From UBA10324 sp038326325 (GTDB lineage Bacteria; Bacteroidota; Bacteroidia; Chitinophagales; UBA10324): a stretch of DNA of 64,000 nt. Shown piece after piece: positions 17,781-26,125 of this stretch. The stretch is taken from positions 1 through 64,000 of the forward strand of contig JBBQJW010000017.1 of NCBI GenBank assembly GCA_038326325.1, given 5' to 3'. Below the pieces are notes generated by a model. It had not been told where the DNA came from. It saw only the letters and a list, made by a program, of their open reading frames with translations, and did not search any database. Every line of letters starts with the position of its first letter. The stretch's first letter is position 1. The position numbers and the translations under genes were made by a program.

Positions 17781-18716
17781 ATGTCAGAATCAACACTTAC
17801 CATAGTCGGAACCGTAGCGTTCGACGCCATTGAAACTCCTTTTGGAAAAACAGACAAAATCATTGGCGGCGCCGCCACTTATATTTCTCTCGCGGCCTCG
17901 TATTTCAATACAAAAATTAACATGATTTCTGTTGTCGGCGGCGATTTTCCGAAGCAACAGATTTTCGCGATGAATGAAAAGGGAATCAATACCGATGGAT
18001 TGCAGATAAAAGAAAATGAAAAATCTTTTTTCTGGAGCGGCAAGTATCACCTGGACATGAACACGCGCGACACGCTCATTACTGATTTGAATGTACTCGC
18101 AAGTTTCGACCCGATAGTACCTGATGCTTATCAGAACACTGACTTTCTAATGCTCGGAAATCTTGTTCCCGCCATTCAACGCACAGTGTTACAGCGTTTG
18201 AAAAAACGCCCGCGCTTAGTGGTGATGGATACTATGAATTTCTGGATGGAAACTGCTAAGGCAGATCTTGATGAAATGATTAAGATGGTTGATGTGTTAA
18301 CCGTCAATGATGCGGAAGCGAGAGAATTATCCGGCGAATATTCATTGGTGAAGGCGGCGAAAAAAATCATGGCAATGGGACCGCGTTACCTGATTATAAA
18401 AAAGGGAGAACACGGCGCGTTGCTGTTCCATGAGAACAATGTGTTTTTCGCCCCCGCTCTTCCGCTCGAAGAAGTGTTCGACCCGACCGGAGCTGGTGAC
18501 GCGTTCGCAGGAGGATTTATCGGATACCTCGCGCAGAGCAGCGACATATCTTTTGAAAGCATGAAGCGCGCGATTATTTATGGTTCAGCGTTGGCTTCGT
18601 TCACGGTGGAAAAATTCGGTACCGAGCGATTGATGAATCTCGGTCACGACGAAATCGAAAACCGCATTCAGGAGTTTGTTGACCTGGTGCAGTTTGATAT
18701 TTCATTGGTGGACTAA
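17781..18716 (+). CDS. PfkB family sugar/nucleoside kinase
   Basis: 311 residues. N-terminal IVGTVAFDAIETPFGKTDKIIGGAATYIS carries the ribokinase GG-A signature; the C-terminal DPTGAGDAFAGGFIGYLA motif (about 230-247) has the catalytic aspartate (GAGD) and anion hole. Phosphorylates a sugar or nucleoside with ATP in the cytoplasm; the substrate (ribose, adenosine or a ketohexose) cannot be assigned. Downstream is a membrane glycosyltransferase in the same direction, 90 bases away, with a TGTAACA motif between. Confidence 0.85.
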   Translation: MSESTLTIVGTVAFDAIETPFGKTDKIIGGAATYISLAASYFNTKINMISVVGGDFPKQQIFAMNEKGINTDGLQIKENEKSFFWSGKYHLDMNTRDTLITDLNVLASFDPIVPDAYQNTDFLMLGNLVPAIQRTVLQRLKKRPRLVVMDTMNFWMETAKADLDEMIKMVDVLTVNDAEARELSGEYSLVKAAKKIMAMGPRYLIIKKGEHGALLFHENNVFFAPALPLEEVFDPTGAGDAFAGGFIGYLAQSSDISFESMKRAIIYGSALASFTVEKFGTERLMNLGHDEIENRIQEFVDLVQFDISLVD

Positions 18717-18807
18717 TCTCTGGTTTCGGGCTATGAGTTTGTTGTTTCAGATTAGAAAAAGTTAGTGTAACAGTATATAAAAATTAATCGGGCAAAAAAC
18801 AAAACCA

Positions 18808-20316
18808 ATGCATTTGTTGCCCTCTATAAAAAAGAATTTTTGGGGAAGCAGAATCAGCAGCGCCATCTGTCTGTTACTTTTATTGCTGCTTGTTATTTCT
18901 CACCTGCCTTTTTTATCTGCCGATGCTCAACAGTGTGTTCCGTTCGAGAGTCGCGGTTCGTGGTCTGACGAGGGGATTTATACAATTCAAATCAGAAATT
19001 TTATAAATCACGGTTCGTTCAGTGCAACTGAAAATGATGCGTTTTTAAAGTCGCCATTGTTGTCTGCTTTTTTAATTGTTCCTTTTTATTTAGCCGGAAC
19101 AGAAATGGAAATTGCAAGATTTTCAGTGCTTGCAACTGTTACACTTTCCTTATTATTATTCTTTTTCAATAAATCGTTTCGACTAGTTGGTGCTCTTCTG
19201 ATACTTACAACATTGTTGTCTTTTCCAGTGTATCAGTATTCTCACCTTTCGCTTGCAGAACTGTGTTCGTGTTCTTTGATTTTAATTGCTGCTTTGCTAT
19301 TCGTCCGATTCCTGGAAACAGAAAAATTATTTTTTCTTCGAATGACTGTAATTCTTTTATCGCTTGCGGTTTTGTTCAAGCTGCAATTCCTCTATGTGTT
19401 GCTGATTCCATCGCTTTGCATTTTTGTTCAAAATATTTTAGAAAGAAAAATAATTGTCAGCAAACAGTTTCTGATTTCGGTTGGATATGTGTTTGGAATT
19501 CTGATTTTGTTTTTTGTTGGGTGGTATCTGCCGTTTAAAAATTCACTCGCACAACTTGCCGGAGTTCAATCAGGAAAACTTTCAATCGAAAACATTTCTG
19601 TAAATAGTTTCAAATACAATCTCGAAGCTTATTTTTTCAGCTCGCGAAATATTTTGTTTACTGCATGTTTCCTTCTTTCAGTATTAATTGCTGTAACAGA
19701 ATTTATTTCAAAGAAAATTCCACCGCACTTCTCCGCGCTGCTATTGTTTTCTTTTTTCTGGTTTGTGCTGGAGTCCCATAAATTGCCAATGAATTATTTA
19801 CCAATTCGCTACCTTATCAGTTTTTATTTTTCAATGGGGGTTTTTACTTCTGTTGTTTTTGCGCACTTGCTTTCTTCAAAACAATTTCTTGTTTTAAAGT
19901 TGAGTGTGACGCTTATTGTTTTTCTTTTGTTTGGAAATAATTTAATCTGTTACACCCGTGCTTTTCAAAACAGAACTTATACAATTTCAAATCTCAATCG
20001 ATATTTCGCTTCTCAAAATTTAGAAAGCAAAGTTGTTATTGGAAACTGGGCTGCCGGGCTTACATGGAAATCTAAGAGTTTATCATATCCTGTAATTAAC
20101 GGTTTGTTGGCTGGAGGAAATCCTTTTCAAGAATATAAACCGACAATTGTTGTAAGCGAACCCGATGAAGATGAATCTGGAAAAGCATTCAATGCTGCTG
20201 GAATTAATCTGAACGAACTTGCTGATTCGGTGAGGCAAACAAAAATCGCTAACTGGAATATTAATATCTACTGGATGAATCAGGAAAAAATGAATGCGGC
20301 TTATCCTGAAAAATAA
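18808..20316 (+). CDS. GT-C-like multi-pass membrane glycosyltransferase
   Basis: 502 residues with about 10-12 hydrophobic segments. The first periplasmic loop holds SRGSWSDEGIYTIQIRNF; the D-E pair is the acidic motif of the ArnT/PMT (GT-C) superfamily, which uses lipid-phosphate-linked sugars. A soluble C-terminal tail (about 395-502: VVIGNWAAGLTW, PTIVVSEPDEDESG) is also family-like. Inner membrane, probably modifying glycan or protein. Acceptor unknown. Confidence 0.7.
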   Translation: MHLLPSIKKNFWGSRISSAICLLLLLLLVISHLPFLSADAQQCVPFESRGSWSDEGIYTIQIRNFINHGSFSATENDAFLKSPLLSAFLIVPFYLAGTEMEIARFSVLATVTLSLLLFFFNKSFRLVGALLILTTLLSFPVYQYSHLSLAELCSCSLILIAALLFVRFLETEKLFFLRMTVILLSLAVLFKLQFLYVLLIPSLCIFVQNILERKIIVSKQFLISVGYVFGILILFFVGWYLPFKNSLAQLAGVQSGKLSIENISVNSFKYNLEAYFFSSRNILFTACFLLSVLIAVTEFISKKIPPHFSALLLFSFFWFVLESHKLPMNYLPIRYLISFYFSMGVFTSVVFAHLLSSKQFLVLKLSVTLIVFLLFGNNLICYTRAFQNRTYTISNLNRYFASQNLESKVVIGNWAAGLTWKSKSLSYPVINGLLAGGNPFQEYKPTIVVSEPDEDESGKAFNAAGINLNELADSVRQTKIANWNINIYWMNQEKMNAAYPEK

Positions 20317-20490
20317 TTCTGATAAAAATTTGCAGGTGTAACAGTTTGGGATCTTCGCCTGATTTTTTCAAAACCCATTTTATTCACGATAAAAAATTTC
20401 TCTTTCAGAACCGATATTCTTCAGATTAGAATTTTTCACATACTCGCGGCGATGTATTGTCGTTAATCATTCTGATTAAAAATGTGAGTC

Positions 20491-20715
20491 ATGAAAAAGA
20501 AAAATGAAGAACACAAATGGAGGTCGGAAGTAAAAACCCTGCTCACCTCCCTTGAAGAGGAAATAAACTCCGCGTCAAAAAATTATTCAATCACCGAAAT
20601 AGAAAATTTTATAAATAACCGGGAAGAATTTTTTGAGCAGCTAAAAGAAATTGATGCACTGCTCCTATCTTGGCTACGCGATCTTGTATTTTGGGATCGG
20701 GTTTATAAAAATTAG
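20491..20715 (+). CDS. Hypothetical 74-aa helical protein
   Basis: 74 residues, charged and predicted helical (KWRSEVKTLLTSLEEEINSASKNY, then REEFFEQLKEIDALLLSWLRDL). No known family recognised. It follows a 170-base gap after the membrane glycosyltransferase and may be followed by a weak terminator (GGG/CCC stem then TTGGTTTTTTAT, about 20727-20756). Confidence 0.45.
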   Translation: MKKKNEEHKWRSEVKTLLTSLEEEINSASKNYSITEIENFINNREEFFEQLKEIDALLLSWLRDLVFWDRVYKN

Positions 20716-20768
20716 CTTGAATCTCAGGGGATAACAGATTTCCCTTTGGTTTTTTATATAGTGAAAAA

Positions 20769-22406
20769 TCATTTCACTATAATATTTTGTGCTTGTATTT
20801 CTGTGCCATTTATTGAAGGTGTATCAACCAGAAAACTAAGTGATAGTTTGTTTGGGGTCAAGACTGTTATTCTTTCGGTAAGTAAAAGACTCGGATATTT
20901 TAATTTTATGTCTGATTGATTTAATGAGCCATCTTCATTAAAAGTACTAACAACAATTTTTCCGGTTGATTGGACTCCTGAAAAAGTTTTTAATTCGTCA
21001 ACTGCGGCTCCTTCGTTTAACTTGTTATCATTAAACAGTAACACAAGCTTGTTGTCATTAACGAATGCTGCTGCACCAAACAATCCTCTTTCTGGCATAG
21101 CGGTCGATTGTTTTTTTACAACAACTTTATTCCATTCTGTCTTTAGATTTTTATCTAAAGAAAAGATAATGTTGTCTCGATAGGTAAAAGTGGTGGCGCT
21201 TGAAGATGTTGTATGCATTGTAGATGTTGATGAATTGGGGCCGGCATTAGATCTGGTCCAATAAGTATTTGTGTTGTAAAATTGATTATCGTATTTCATT
21301 TCAGCAACAAGATAATATTTACCGTCTGTGCGCTGCAATACCTGATTCACTTTATAATTTTTGAAGCCAATCCCTTTTGCCAATTCCTTTTCGGTAAGAA
21401 TTGTTTTTTGAAAATCCATATCAAACGAATTATAGATTTCGTTAACAATCTTTTTTGTTCCTGTATTTAATTCATAAACAAAAAGTCCCTTCTGATTCAT
21501 GTCATTCATGTTATTATAAAATCCTGAAAAGAAAATATTTCCGCTTTCAAGAAGCTGTATATGTGTTCCTGATATTAGAATGTTTGACATCGTACACTTA
21601 AAATCCCAACAAGCAGAATAATTAGAGGGAAATATAATCAGGTGAGGCTCTTCAACATCATATTTCCCGGCATCTCGATTACCGGATACTGTTACATCGC
21701 CTGCATCGTTGATAAACAATTCATCAATCCTGAAATTATCATTCAGATAATTCAATTCCATTTCTGCGTCTCTGGTTTTGTTAAAGTTGTTATCATAAAC
21801 TGTGATCTGAAATTTTTGCGCTTCATTCTTTTCATATTTTTTCAAGGTGATAATTGCAAGATGATTTTTGTTTGGTGAAATTGAAACTGAGAAACAAGAA
21901 GCATCTAGATTTTCAGTTTTATTAATGTCGCCCCATTTTTTTATCTCTCCATCTATCTCTCCTATTTTTATTGGGTCACCTTTATAGTTAAAAGAGTCTC
22001 CGTCAATTTTATACGCAAAAATTTCTATTCGATTGGATCCGTCCTTTTCAGTTGAGCCAAATGAATAAAAGCTACCGCTAAAACTCAAAACATTTCCTAC
22101 ACGGAATTCAAGTTTTTCAATTTTTGTTTCAAGAATTTTTCCAGACAAATAATTTCCAGCCGTATCCACTTTAATTAATGCATAGTTGTCGTAATACCCA
22201 TTTACAGCCACCCCATTTACCGCAACTCTTGTTGGTTTTTTCTGAAGCACTGAGAGAATAAAATTTCCGTCTTTACCAATTAAAACATCTTTGATTTTTC
22301 CATTAAACTCCTTTGCGCCAATTGTTATGGGATTAAGGTTATTAAATTGAGAATAAGATAAGTGAGATAAACCAATAAGAATGAAAATTAAATATGTTGA
22401 TTTCAT
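20769..22406 (-). CDS. Secreted hypothetical protein
   Basis: 545 residues with a signal peptide (MKSTYLIFILIGLSHLSYSQ). The body is beta-rich with repeating strand patterns (IGKDGNFILSVLQKKP, LIKVDTAGNYLSGKIL, VYDNNFNKTRDAEMELNY), suggesting a beta-propeller-like fold of the kind often found in exported Bacteroidota proteins. The C-terminus (AQNIIVK) does not look like a full T9SS sorting domain, so it may stay periplasmic or sit on the outer membrane. No enzymatic motif. Confidence 0.65.
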   Translation of the reverse strand: MKSTYLIFILIGLSHLSYSQFNNLNPITIGAKEFNGKIKDVLIGKDGNFILSVLQKKPTRVAVNGVAVNGYYDNYALIKVDTAGNYLSGKILETKIEKLEFRVGNVLSFSGSFYSFGSTEKDGSNRIEIFAYKIDGDSFNYKGDPIKIGEIDGEIKKWGDINKTENLDASCFSVSISPNKNHLAIITLKKYEKNEAQKFQITVYDNNFNKTRDAEMELNYLNDNFRIDELFINDAGDVTVSGNRDAGKYDVEEPHLIIFPSNYSACWDFKCTMSNILISGTHIQLLESGNIFFSGFYNNMNDMNQKGLFVYELNTGTKKIVNEIYNSFDMDFQKTILTEKELAKGIGFKNYKVNQVLQRTDGKYYLVAEMKYDNQFYNTNTYWTRSNAGPNSSTSTMHTTSSSATTFTYRDNIIFSLDKNLKTEWNKVVVKKQSTAMPERGLFGAAAFVNDNKLVLLFNDNKLNEGAAVDELKTFSGVQSTGKIVVSTFNEDGSLNQSDIKLKYPSLLLTERITVLTPNKLSLSFLVDTPSINGTEIQAQNIIVK

Positions 22407-22430
22407 TTATGGACGAGTTTTTAAGTTAGT

Positions 22431-22463
22431 CAAACTTAAAAAAATAAATTTCTCATAAACAAA
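22431..22463 (-). promoter_or_regulatory. Bacteroidota-type promoter
   Basis: On the minus strand TAAGTTTG (22431-22438) matches the -7 box TAnnTTTG, and TTTG (22460-22463) lies 21 bases further upstream as the -33 element. It would start transcription about 15-20 bases before the start codon of the secreted protein gene at 22406. Confidence 0.55.
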
Positions 22464-22485
22464 ATAAAATCAGAAAAGGGAAATT

Positions 22486-22977
22486 TTACACTGGCTTAAA
22501 CCGCTCAAAAGCCTGCTTGCAATCATAACAGAAATGAGTGCTGCGGCAAAGCGTGCTTCCAAAAATAGAATTCATAGTTGTGTTCTCACTGTTACAGTGC
22601 GGGCACTTGCTATGGGCGATTTCTTCCATTCCGAATTTTCCTTCGTGTCGCTTCGGAGTTCCGAGTCCGAAATCTTTTAATAATTTATTTCCTTGTTCTG
22701 TTATTCTGTCGCTGTTCCAGATCACGGAATCATCAACAAACACTTCTACATTTTCATAACCAAGCGACTCCACTTTTTTCTGAATCGAATTTTTAATCAC
22801 ATGAATCGCGGGGCACGCCATAAAGGTCGGAATCATTTTCACGCGAACACCTGTAACAGTTTCTTCGACGCCCGTAATCATTCCCATATTAATAACCGAA
22901 AGAGTAGGAATTTCCGGGTCCATCACTTCTTCAAGTGATTTATAAATTTCTTCTTTATTAAATACCGTCGCTGTCAT
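22486..22977 (-). CDS. paaD: Phenylacetyl-CoA epoxidase subunit PaaD
   Basis: 163 residues. N-terminal MIP18/DUF59 domain (EVMDPEIPTLSVINMGMI, about 15-35; FMACPAIHVIKNSI) and a C-terminal zinc-ribbon-like cysteine set (CPHCNSENTTMNSIFGSTLC, then FCYDCKQAF). In the paa system PaaD is thought to help mature the Fe-S protein PaaE. Fourth gene of the paaABCD run, 73 bases after paaC. paaE is not next in this window. Confidence 0.92.
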   Translation of the reverse strand: MTATVFNKEEIYKSLEEVMDPEIPTLSVINMGMITGVEETVTGVRVKMIPTFMACPAIHVIKNSIQKKVESLGYENVEVFVDDSVIWNSDRITEQGNKLLKDFGLGTPKRHEGKFGMEEIAHSKCPHCNSENTTMNSIFGSTLCRSTHFCYDCKQAFERFKPV

Positions 22978-23050
22978 TTTGTGAATAGTGAATGGTCAAT
23001 CGTGAATTCTGTTACACTTGTATTTCATCTTCAAATTTTCAAATCAGGCA

Positions 23051-23800
23051 TTACCATTCCGTTCCTTCCGCTTCACTGCTTATCACTTCATTCATTTCAT
23101 TGAGAAGCGGTTGAAGATGCTCGGTGTGATATCCTTTTCTTCCTCCGTAAACAGGTTGCGAGGTAGTTGGAATTTTTAGATTCGCTTTTTCAATAATCGG
23201 AGAAATTTTTTCCATCCATTTTTGCCGTAACACATTTTCTCCCTCAAACACTTTATCTGAAATCAGTTGCGCATCATAATCTGACGGTTCAAAAATTCCA
23301 AGCGCGTAATTCCATATTTCGTTTAGTGAACCCTGCATGCGAGCGTGACTTTCATCCGTGGCGTTTCCCAATCGCGTGAGCCATGTATCAGCGTGTAACA
23401 CATGATATTTCAATTCGCCTTTTATCTTTTTAGAAAGTTGCGCGAGCGGAGTGAAGGAAGAATCTGAAAGCATTTCATACCGAATGAAATCAGCGTGGTC
23501 GAAAAGAAAATGACGAACCAAACTGAAATCATATTCACCAATCGGCAATTCAGCTAATTGACAATTCAGCATTTCTTTTTCGCTGCGGAAAAAAGCGAAG
23601 CGGTCCGGCTCGGGCATTTTAAATTCCTTATTCAGAATCGTGTAGTTCGCCAATGCGTGACCGATTTTATCCTGCGCCATTGACGAGAATGCGATGTCTT
23701 CTTCGAGTATCGGACCAATTCCCGTCCACTCGCTACTGCGATGACCGATAATTAATTCGTCGTCTGCCATTCGCAGAATAAGATTTTTAATGTGTTCCAC
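23051..23800 (-). CDS. paaC: Phenylacetyl-CoA epoxidase subunit PaaC
   Basis: 249 residues from a GTG start that overlaps the end of paaB by 14 bases, so translation is probably coupled. Ferritin-like helical fold; LADDELIIGHRSSEW-type opening (here MADDELIIGHRSSEW), DIAFSSMAQDKIGHA and HVLHADTWLTRLGN. PaaC is the structural partner of the catalytic PaaA in the 1,2-epoxidase and lacks a complete di-iron ligand set. Confidence 0.93.
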   Translation of the reverse strand: MEHIKNLILRMADDELIIGHRSSEWTGIGPILEEDIAFSSMAQDKIGHALANYTILNKEFKMPEPDRFAFFRSEKEMLNCQLAELPIGEYDFSLVRHFLFDHADFIRYEMLSDSSFTPLAQLSKKIKGELKYHVLHADTWLTRLGNATDESHARMQGSLNEIWNYALGIFEPSDYDAQLISDKVFEGENVLRQKWMEKISPIIEKANLKIPTTSQPVYGGRKGYHTEHLQPLLNEMNEVISSEAEGTEW

Positions 23801-24191
23801 TTTTTTCTTTTTTTAATTTTTTATAGCGATTAATTTTTTCCATCACCTTAAATCCAGACGCGTCACGATATTGTTTTTCAGGTGCTGTCGCATTGTCAAA
23901 CATGTCCTGATCATCGTAACTGAAAGTAAAAATGTCTGATGATTTCACCACCCAAATATTCGCGCACAATAATCTGCGGCCATATTGTTCTTTCGCAAAC
24001 AATAACGCGAGTTGTTCGTCAGGTGCGTGAACGATGCCAACATGAATGTGCTGGTCGCCGCGCTTTTTCTGATGAAACACTTCCCATGAAAACCAGTTTT
24101 CATTTTCGTTCACAACTGTTTTATTAAAAGTTTGTTCAACATCTACTCGCTTAATGCGAGGGTCAAGGATGGGTGACTTTAATGGTATCAT
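23787..24191 (-). CDS. paaB: Phenylacetyl-CoA epoxidase subunit PaaB
   Basis: 134 residues, longer than the ~95 of proteobacterial PaaB. Contains the family core WFSWEVFHQKKRGDQHIHVGIVHAPDEQLAL and REYxGRR-like QYGRRLLCANIWVV; the extra length is a C-terminal tail (ATAPEKQYRDASGFKVMEKI). Small bridging subunit of the epoxidase complex. Starts 7 bases after paaA. Confidence 0.92.
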   Translation of the reverse strand: MIPLKSPILDPRIKRVDVEQTFNKTVVNENENWFSWEVFHQKKRGDQHIHVGIVHAPDEQLALLFAKEQYGRRLLCANIWVVKSSDIFTFSYDDQDMFDNATAPEKQYRDASGFKVMEKINRYKKLKKEKSGTH

Positions 24192-24198
24192 AATTTTT

Positions 24199-25191
24199 TT
24201 ATGCGAATGGAAGAGTTGCTTTTTCTGTTGGTTTCATTAATGCCTTTCGCACCCATCTTCCGTGCTCTTCAGCATAGTGGCGCACTGCAATTCGTTCCGC
24301 ATTGCAAGGCCCATCGCCGTTTATCACGCGCTTGAATTCGCTCCAATCAGGGTCGCTGAATTCCCAGTAACCGGTTTCTAAATTCTTTTTCAGATTCGGG
24401 TCGGGAAGCGTTAAATCCAAATCGTAAATCTTCGGAATGTATTGATCCAAAAACTGATTACGCATGAAATCATTCGTCGCCAGTTTCACTCTCCACTTCA
24501 TTAATTTTTGAGAGTGAACGGAATCTTTATCTGAAGGACCGAAGAAGTGTATCAGTGGAATGTACCAGCGATTAAGCGCCTCCTGTACCATGTCGCGTTG
24601 CGCTTTTGTTCCAGTCGCCAGTGTGATGAATGCATCATGACCTTGTTTCAGATGAAAAGATTCTTCGTAACAAATCCGCTCAAGCGCGCGACAGTAAGGA
24701 CCATAAGAACCTTTAGAATTAATTACCTGATTAACGATTGCAGCAGCATCAACTAAAAATCCGATGACTGTTACATCCGCCCATGTTTTCGCCGGATAAT
24801 TAAAAATATTGCTGTACTTCGATTTGCCATTCAGCAAATCATTAATCATCGCCTCGCGCGATTTGTCGAGCGTTTCCGCTGCAGAATAAAGCAGATGTCC
24901 GTGACCAACTTCGTCCTGCACTTTAGCAATGAGTGCAAGTTTGCGTTTGAATCCGGGTGCGCGGGTAATCCATGTTCCTTCGGGCAGAGCGCCCATAATT
25001 TCGCTATGCGCATGTTGCTCAATCATACGAATGAGTTGCTTGCGATAATCAGCAGGCATCCAATCGTGCGGTTCAATTTTTTCGCCACGGTCAATCCGCG
25101 CTTCAAACTCCCCGAGCTTAATCGGGTCGTCAGTTGGTGCATTTTTATTTTGAATAAAATCTTCCGGTAGTGGATCAGCGTTTCCGTACAT
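24199..25191 (-). CDS. paaA: Phenylacetyl-CoA epoxidase catalytic subunit PaaA
   Basis: 330 residues, di-iron monooxygenase. Ligand helices are visible: IEQHAHSEIMGALPEG (about 55-70), LIAKVQDEVGHGHLLY (about 87-102) and CYEESFHLKQGHDA (about 170-183). With PaaB, C, D and the reductase PaaE it turns phenylacetyl-CoA into the 1,2-epoxide, the first ring step of the aerobic phenylacetate pathway. First gene of the run; a TetR-family gene lies 98 bases upstream, in the same direction. Confidence 0.95.
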   Translation of the reverse strand: MYGNADPLPEDFIQNKNAPTDDPIKLGEFEARIDRGEKIEPHDWMPADYRKQLIRMIEQHAHSEIMGALPEGTWITRAPGFKRKLALIAKVQDEVGHGHLLYSAAETLDKSREAMINDLLNGKSKYSNIFNYPAKTWADVTVIGFLVDAAAIVNQVINSKGSYGPYCRALERICYEESFHLKQGHDAFITLATGTKAQRDMVQEALNRWYIPLIHFFGPSDKDSVHSQKLMKWRVKLATNDFMRNQFLDQYIPKIYDLDLTLPDPNLKKNLETGYWEFSDPDWSEFKRVINGDGPCNAERIAVRHYAEEHGRWVRKALMKPTEKATLPFA

Positions 25192-25289
25192 GATTAAAAA
25201 GTTATTTGTTTAAAATGTTTCAGGTTTCGAATTAATTAGAATTTATTTTTTGTCTTATATTCAATTAATAATCTGTGAATCTGTGGCAA

Positions 25290-25871
25290 TCATTTTAAAA
25301 TTCCATTTAAAAAAACTTCCGTCATCTGCTCGGCGATTTCTTCCGGCTGCATTTTCCCTTTCGGTGTAAACCATTCGTAAATTCCGTTCATCGCCGAGAA
25401 GATGACAAACAGAGTAAGTTTTTCGTCCTTGATTTGAAAACTTTTTTCTTCAAATCCTCTTTTTAAGATTGATTTATAAAAATTCTCGTAGCGCCTTCGC
25501 ATCAATTTGAAATCAGATAAGTAAGGCTCGCTTAAATGTCTCCATTCATGTAAAAACACAACAGAAGCATCCATGTTCGCGGTAATGATCCGGATATGTT
25601 CTTCAACAGCTCGCTTTAATAATTCTTTAGCGGAAAGATTTTCTTTTTGCAATTCATCCGTTACGGCAAAAAACTGTCGCGCCATATCAAAACAAATCTG
25701 TTGCAAAATTTCTTCCTTTGATTTTATATGGCTGTATAAACTCGCCGCTTCAATTCCAAGTTCAGAAGCAATGTGTCGCATGGAAGTAGCGGCATAACCC
25801 CTTTCCCGAAATAAATTTCGAGCAGTATGGTGAATCTGTTCCTTTCTCTTTTTGATTGTTGCGGTTGACAT
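25290..25871 (-). CDS. TetR family regulator, probable paa repressor
   Basis: 193 residues. N-terminal HTH (about 10-58: AATSMRHIASELGIEAASLYSHIKSKEEIL) is typical of TetR; the C-terminal ligand domain (VVFLHEWRHLSEPYLSDF, YKSILKRGFEEKSF) resembles acyl-CoA-responsive members. Placed directly upstream of paaA in the same direction, it probably controls the paa genes with a CoA-thioester inducer; that is inference from context. A perfect CTAACG-GT-CGTTAG palindrome lies between its start codon and its own -7 box, indicating self-repression. Confidence 0.82.
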   Translation of the reverse strand: MSTATIKKRKEQIHHTARNLFRERGYAATSMRHIASELGIEAASLYSHIKSKEEILQQICFDMARQFFAVTDELQKENLSAKELLKRAVEEHIRIITANMDASVVFLHEWRHLSEPYLSDFKLMRRRYENFYKSILKRGFEEKSFQIKDEKLTLFVIFSAMNGIYEWFTPKGKMQPEEIAEQMTEVFLNGILK

Positions 25872-25876
25872 CCTAA

Positions 25877-25890
25877 CTAACGGTCGTTAG
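25877..25890. promoter_or_regulatory. TetR-type operator palindrome
   Basis: CTAACG (25877-25882), GT, CGTTAG (25885-25890): a perfect 6+6 inverted repeat 5 bases upstream of the regulator's ATG and immediately downstream of its -7 box. Binding here would block transcription initiation of the regulator. Confidence 0.75.
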
Positions 25891-25891
25891 G

Positions 25892-25922
25892 CAAATATAC
25901 AACGACAATTCGGTATTCCAAC
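25892..25922 (-). promoter_or_regulatory. Bacteroidota-type promoter of the TetR gene
   Basis: On the minus strand TATATTTG (25892-25899) is a perfect TAnnTTTG -7 box, with a TTG -33 element about 19 bases upstream (25919-25921). The operator palindrome overlaps the expected transcription start. Confidence 0.6.
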
Positions 25923-25940
25923 AGAATTGATTGTAATTGG

Positions 25941-26117
25941 AAAATCCGGTGATATTGACCCCCTGAAACCGATTGAAACTGACCACCAAACAGGATCAAC
26001 CTGACCACCTTATTCCGCTCCAAATAAGCCATCTGTTTTATGATGTTCCGTTCTCGGGGTCTTTATGTCAGCGACGAATTCTTGCGCCTCGGGCGGAGAA
26101 CCTGTCGTTTTAACCTT
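25941..26117. mobile_element. Probable IS21-like end remnant
   Basis: Words such as TTGACCCCCTGAAACCGATT, GAAACTGACCACC and CCTGACCACCTTATTCCG are the repeated terminal/subterminal style of IS21-family elements. No transposase frame remains. Lies between the TetR gene and a T9SS gene. Identification is by resemblance only. Confidence 0.4.
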
Positions 26118-26125
26118 CATAACTT

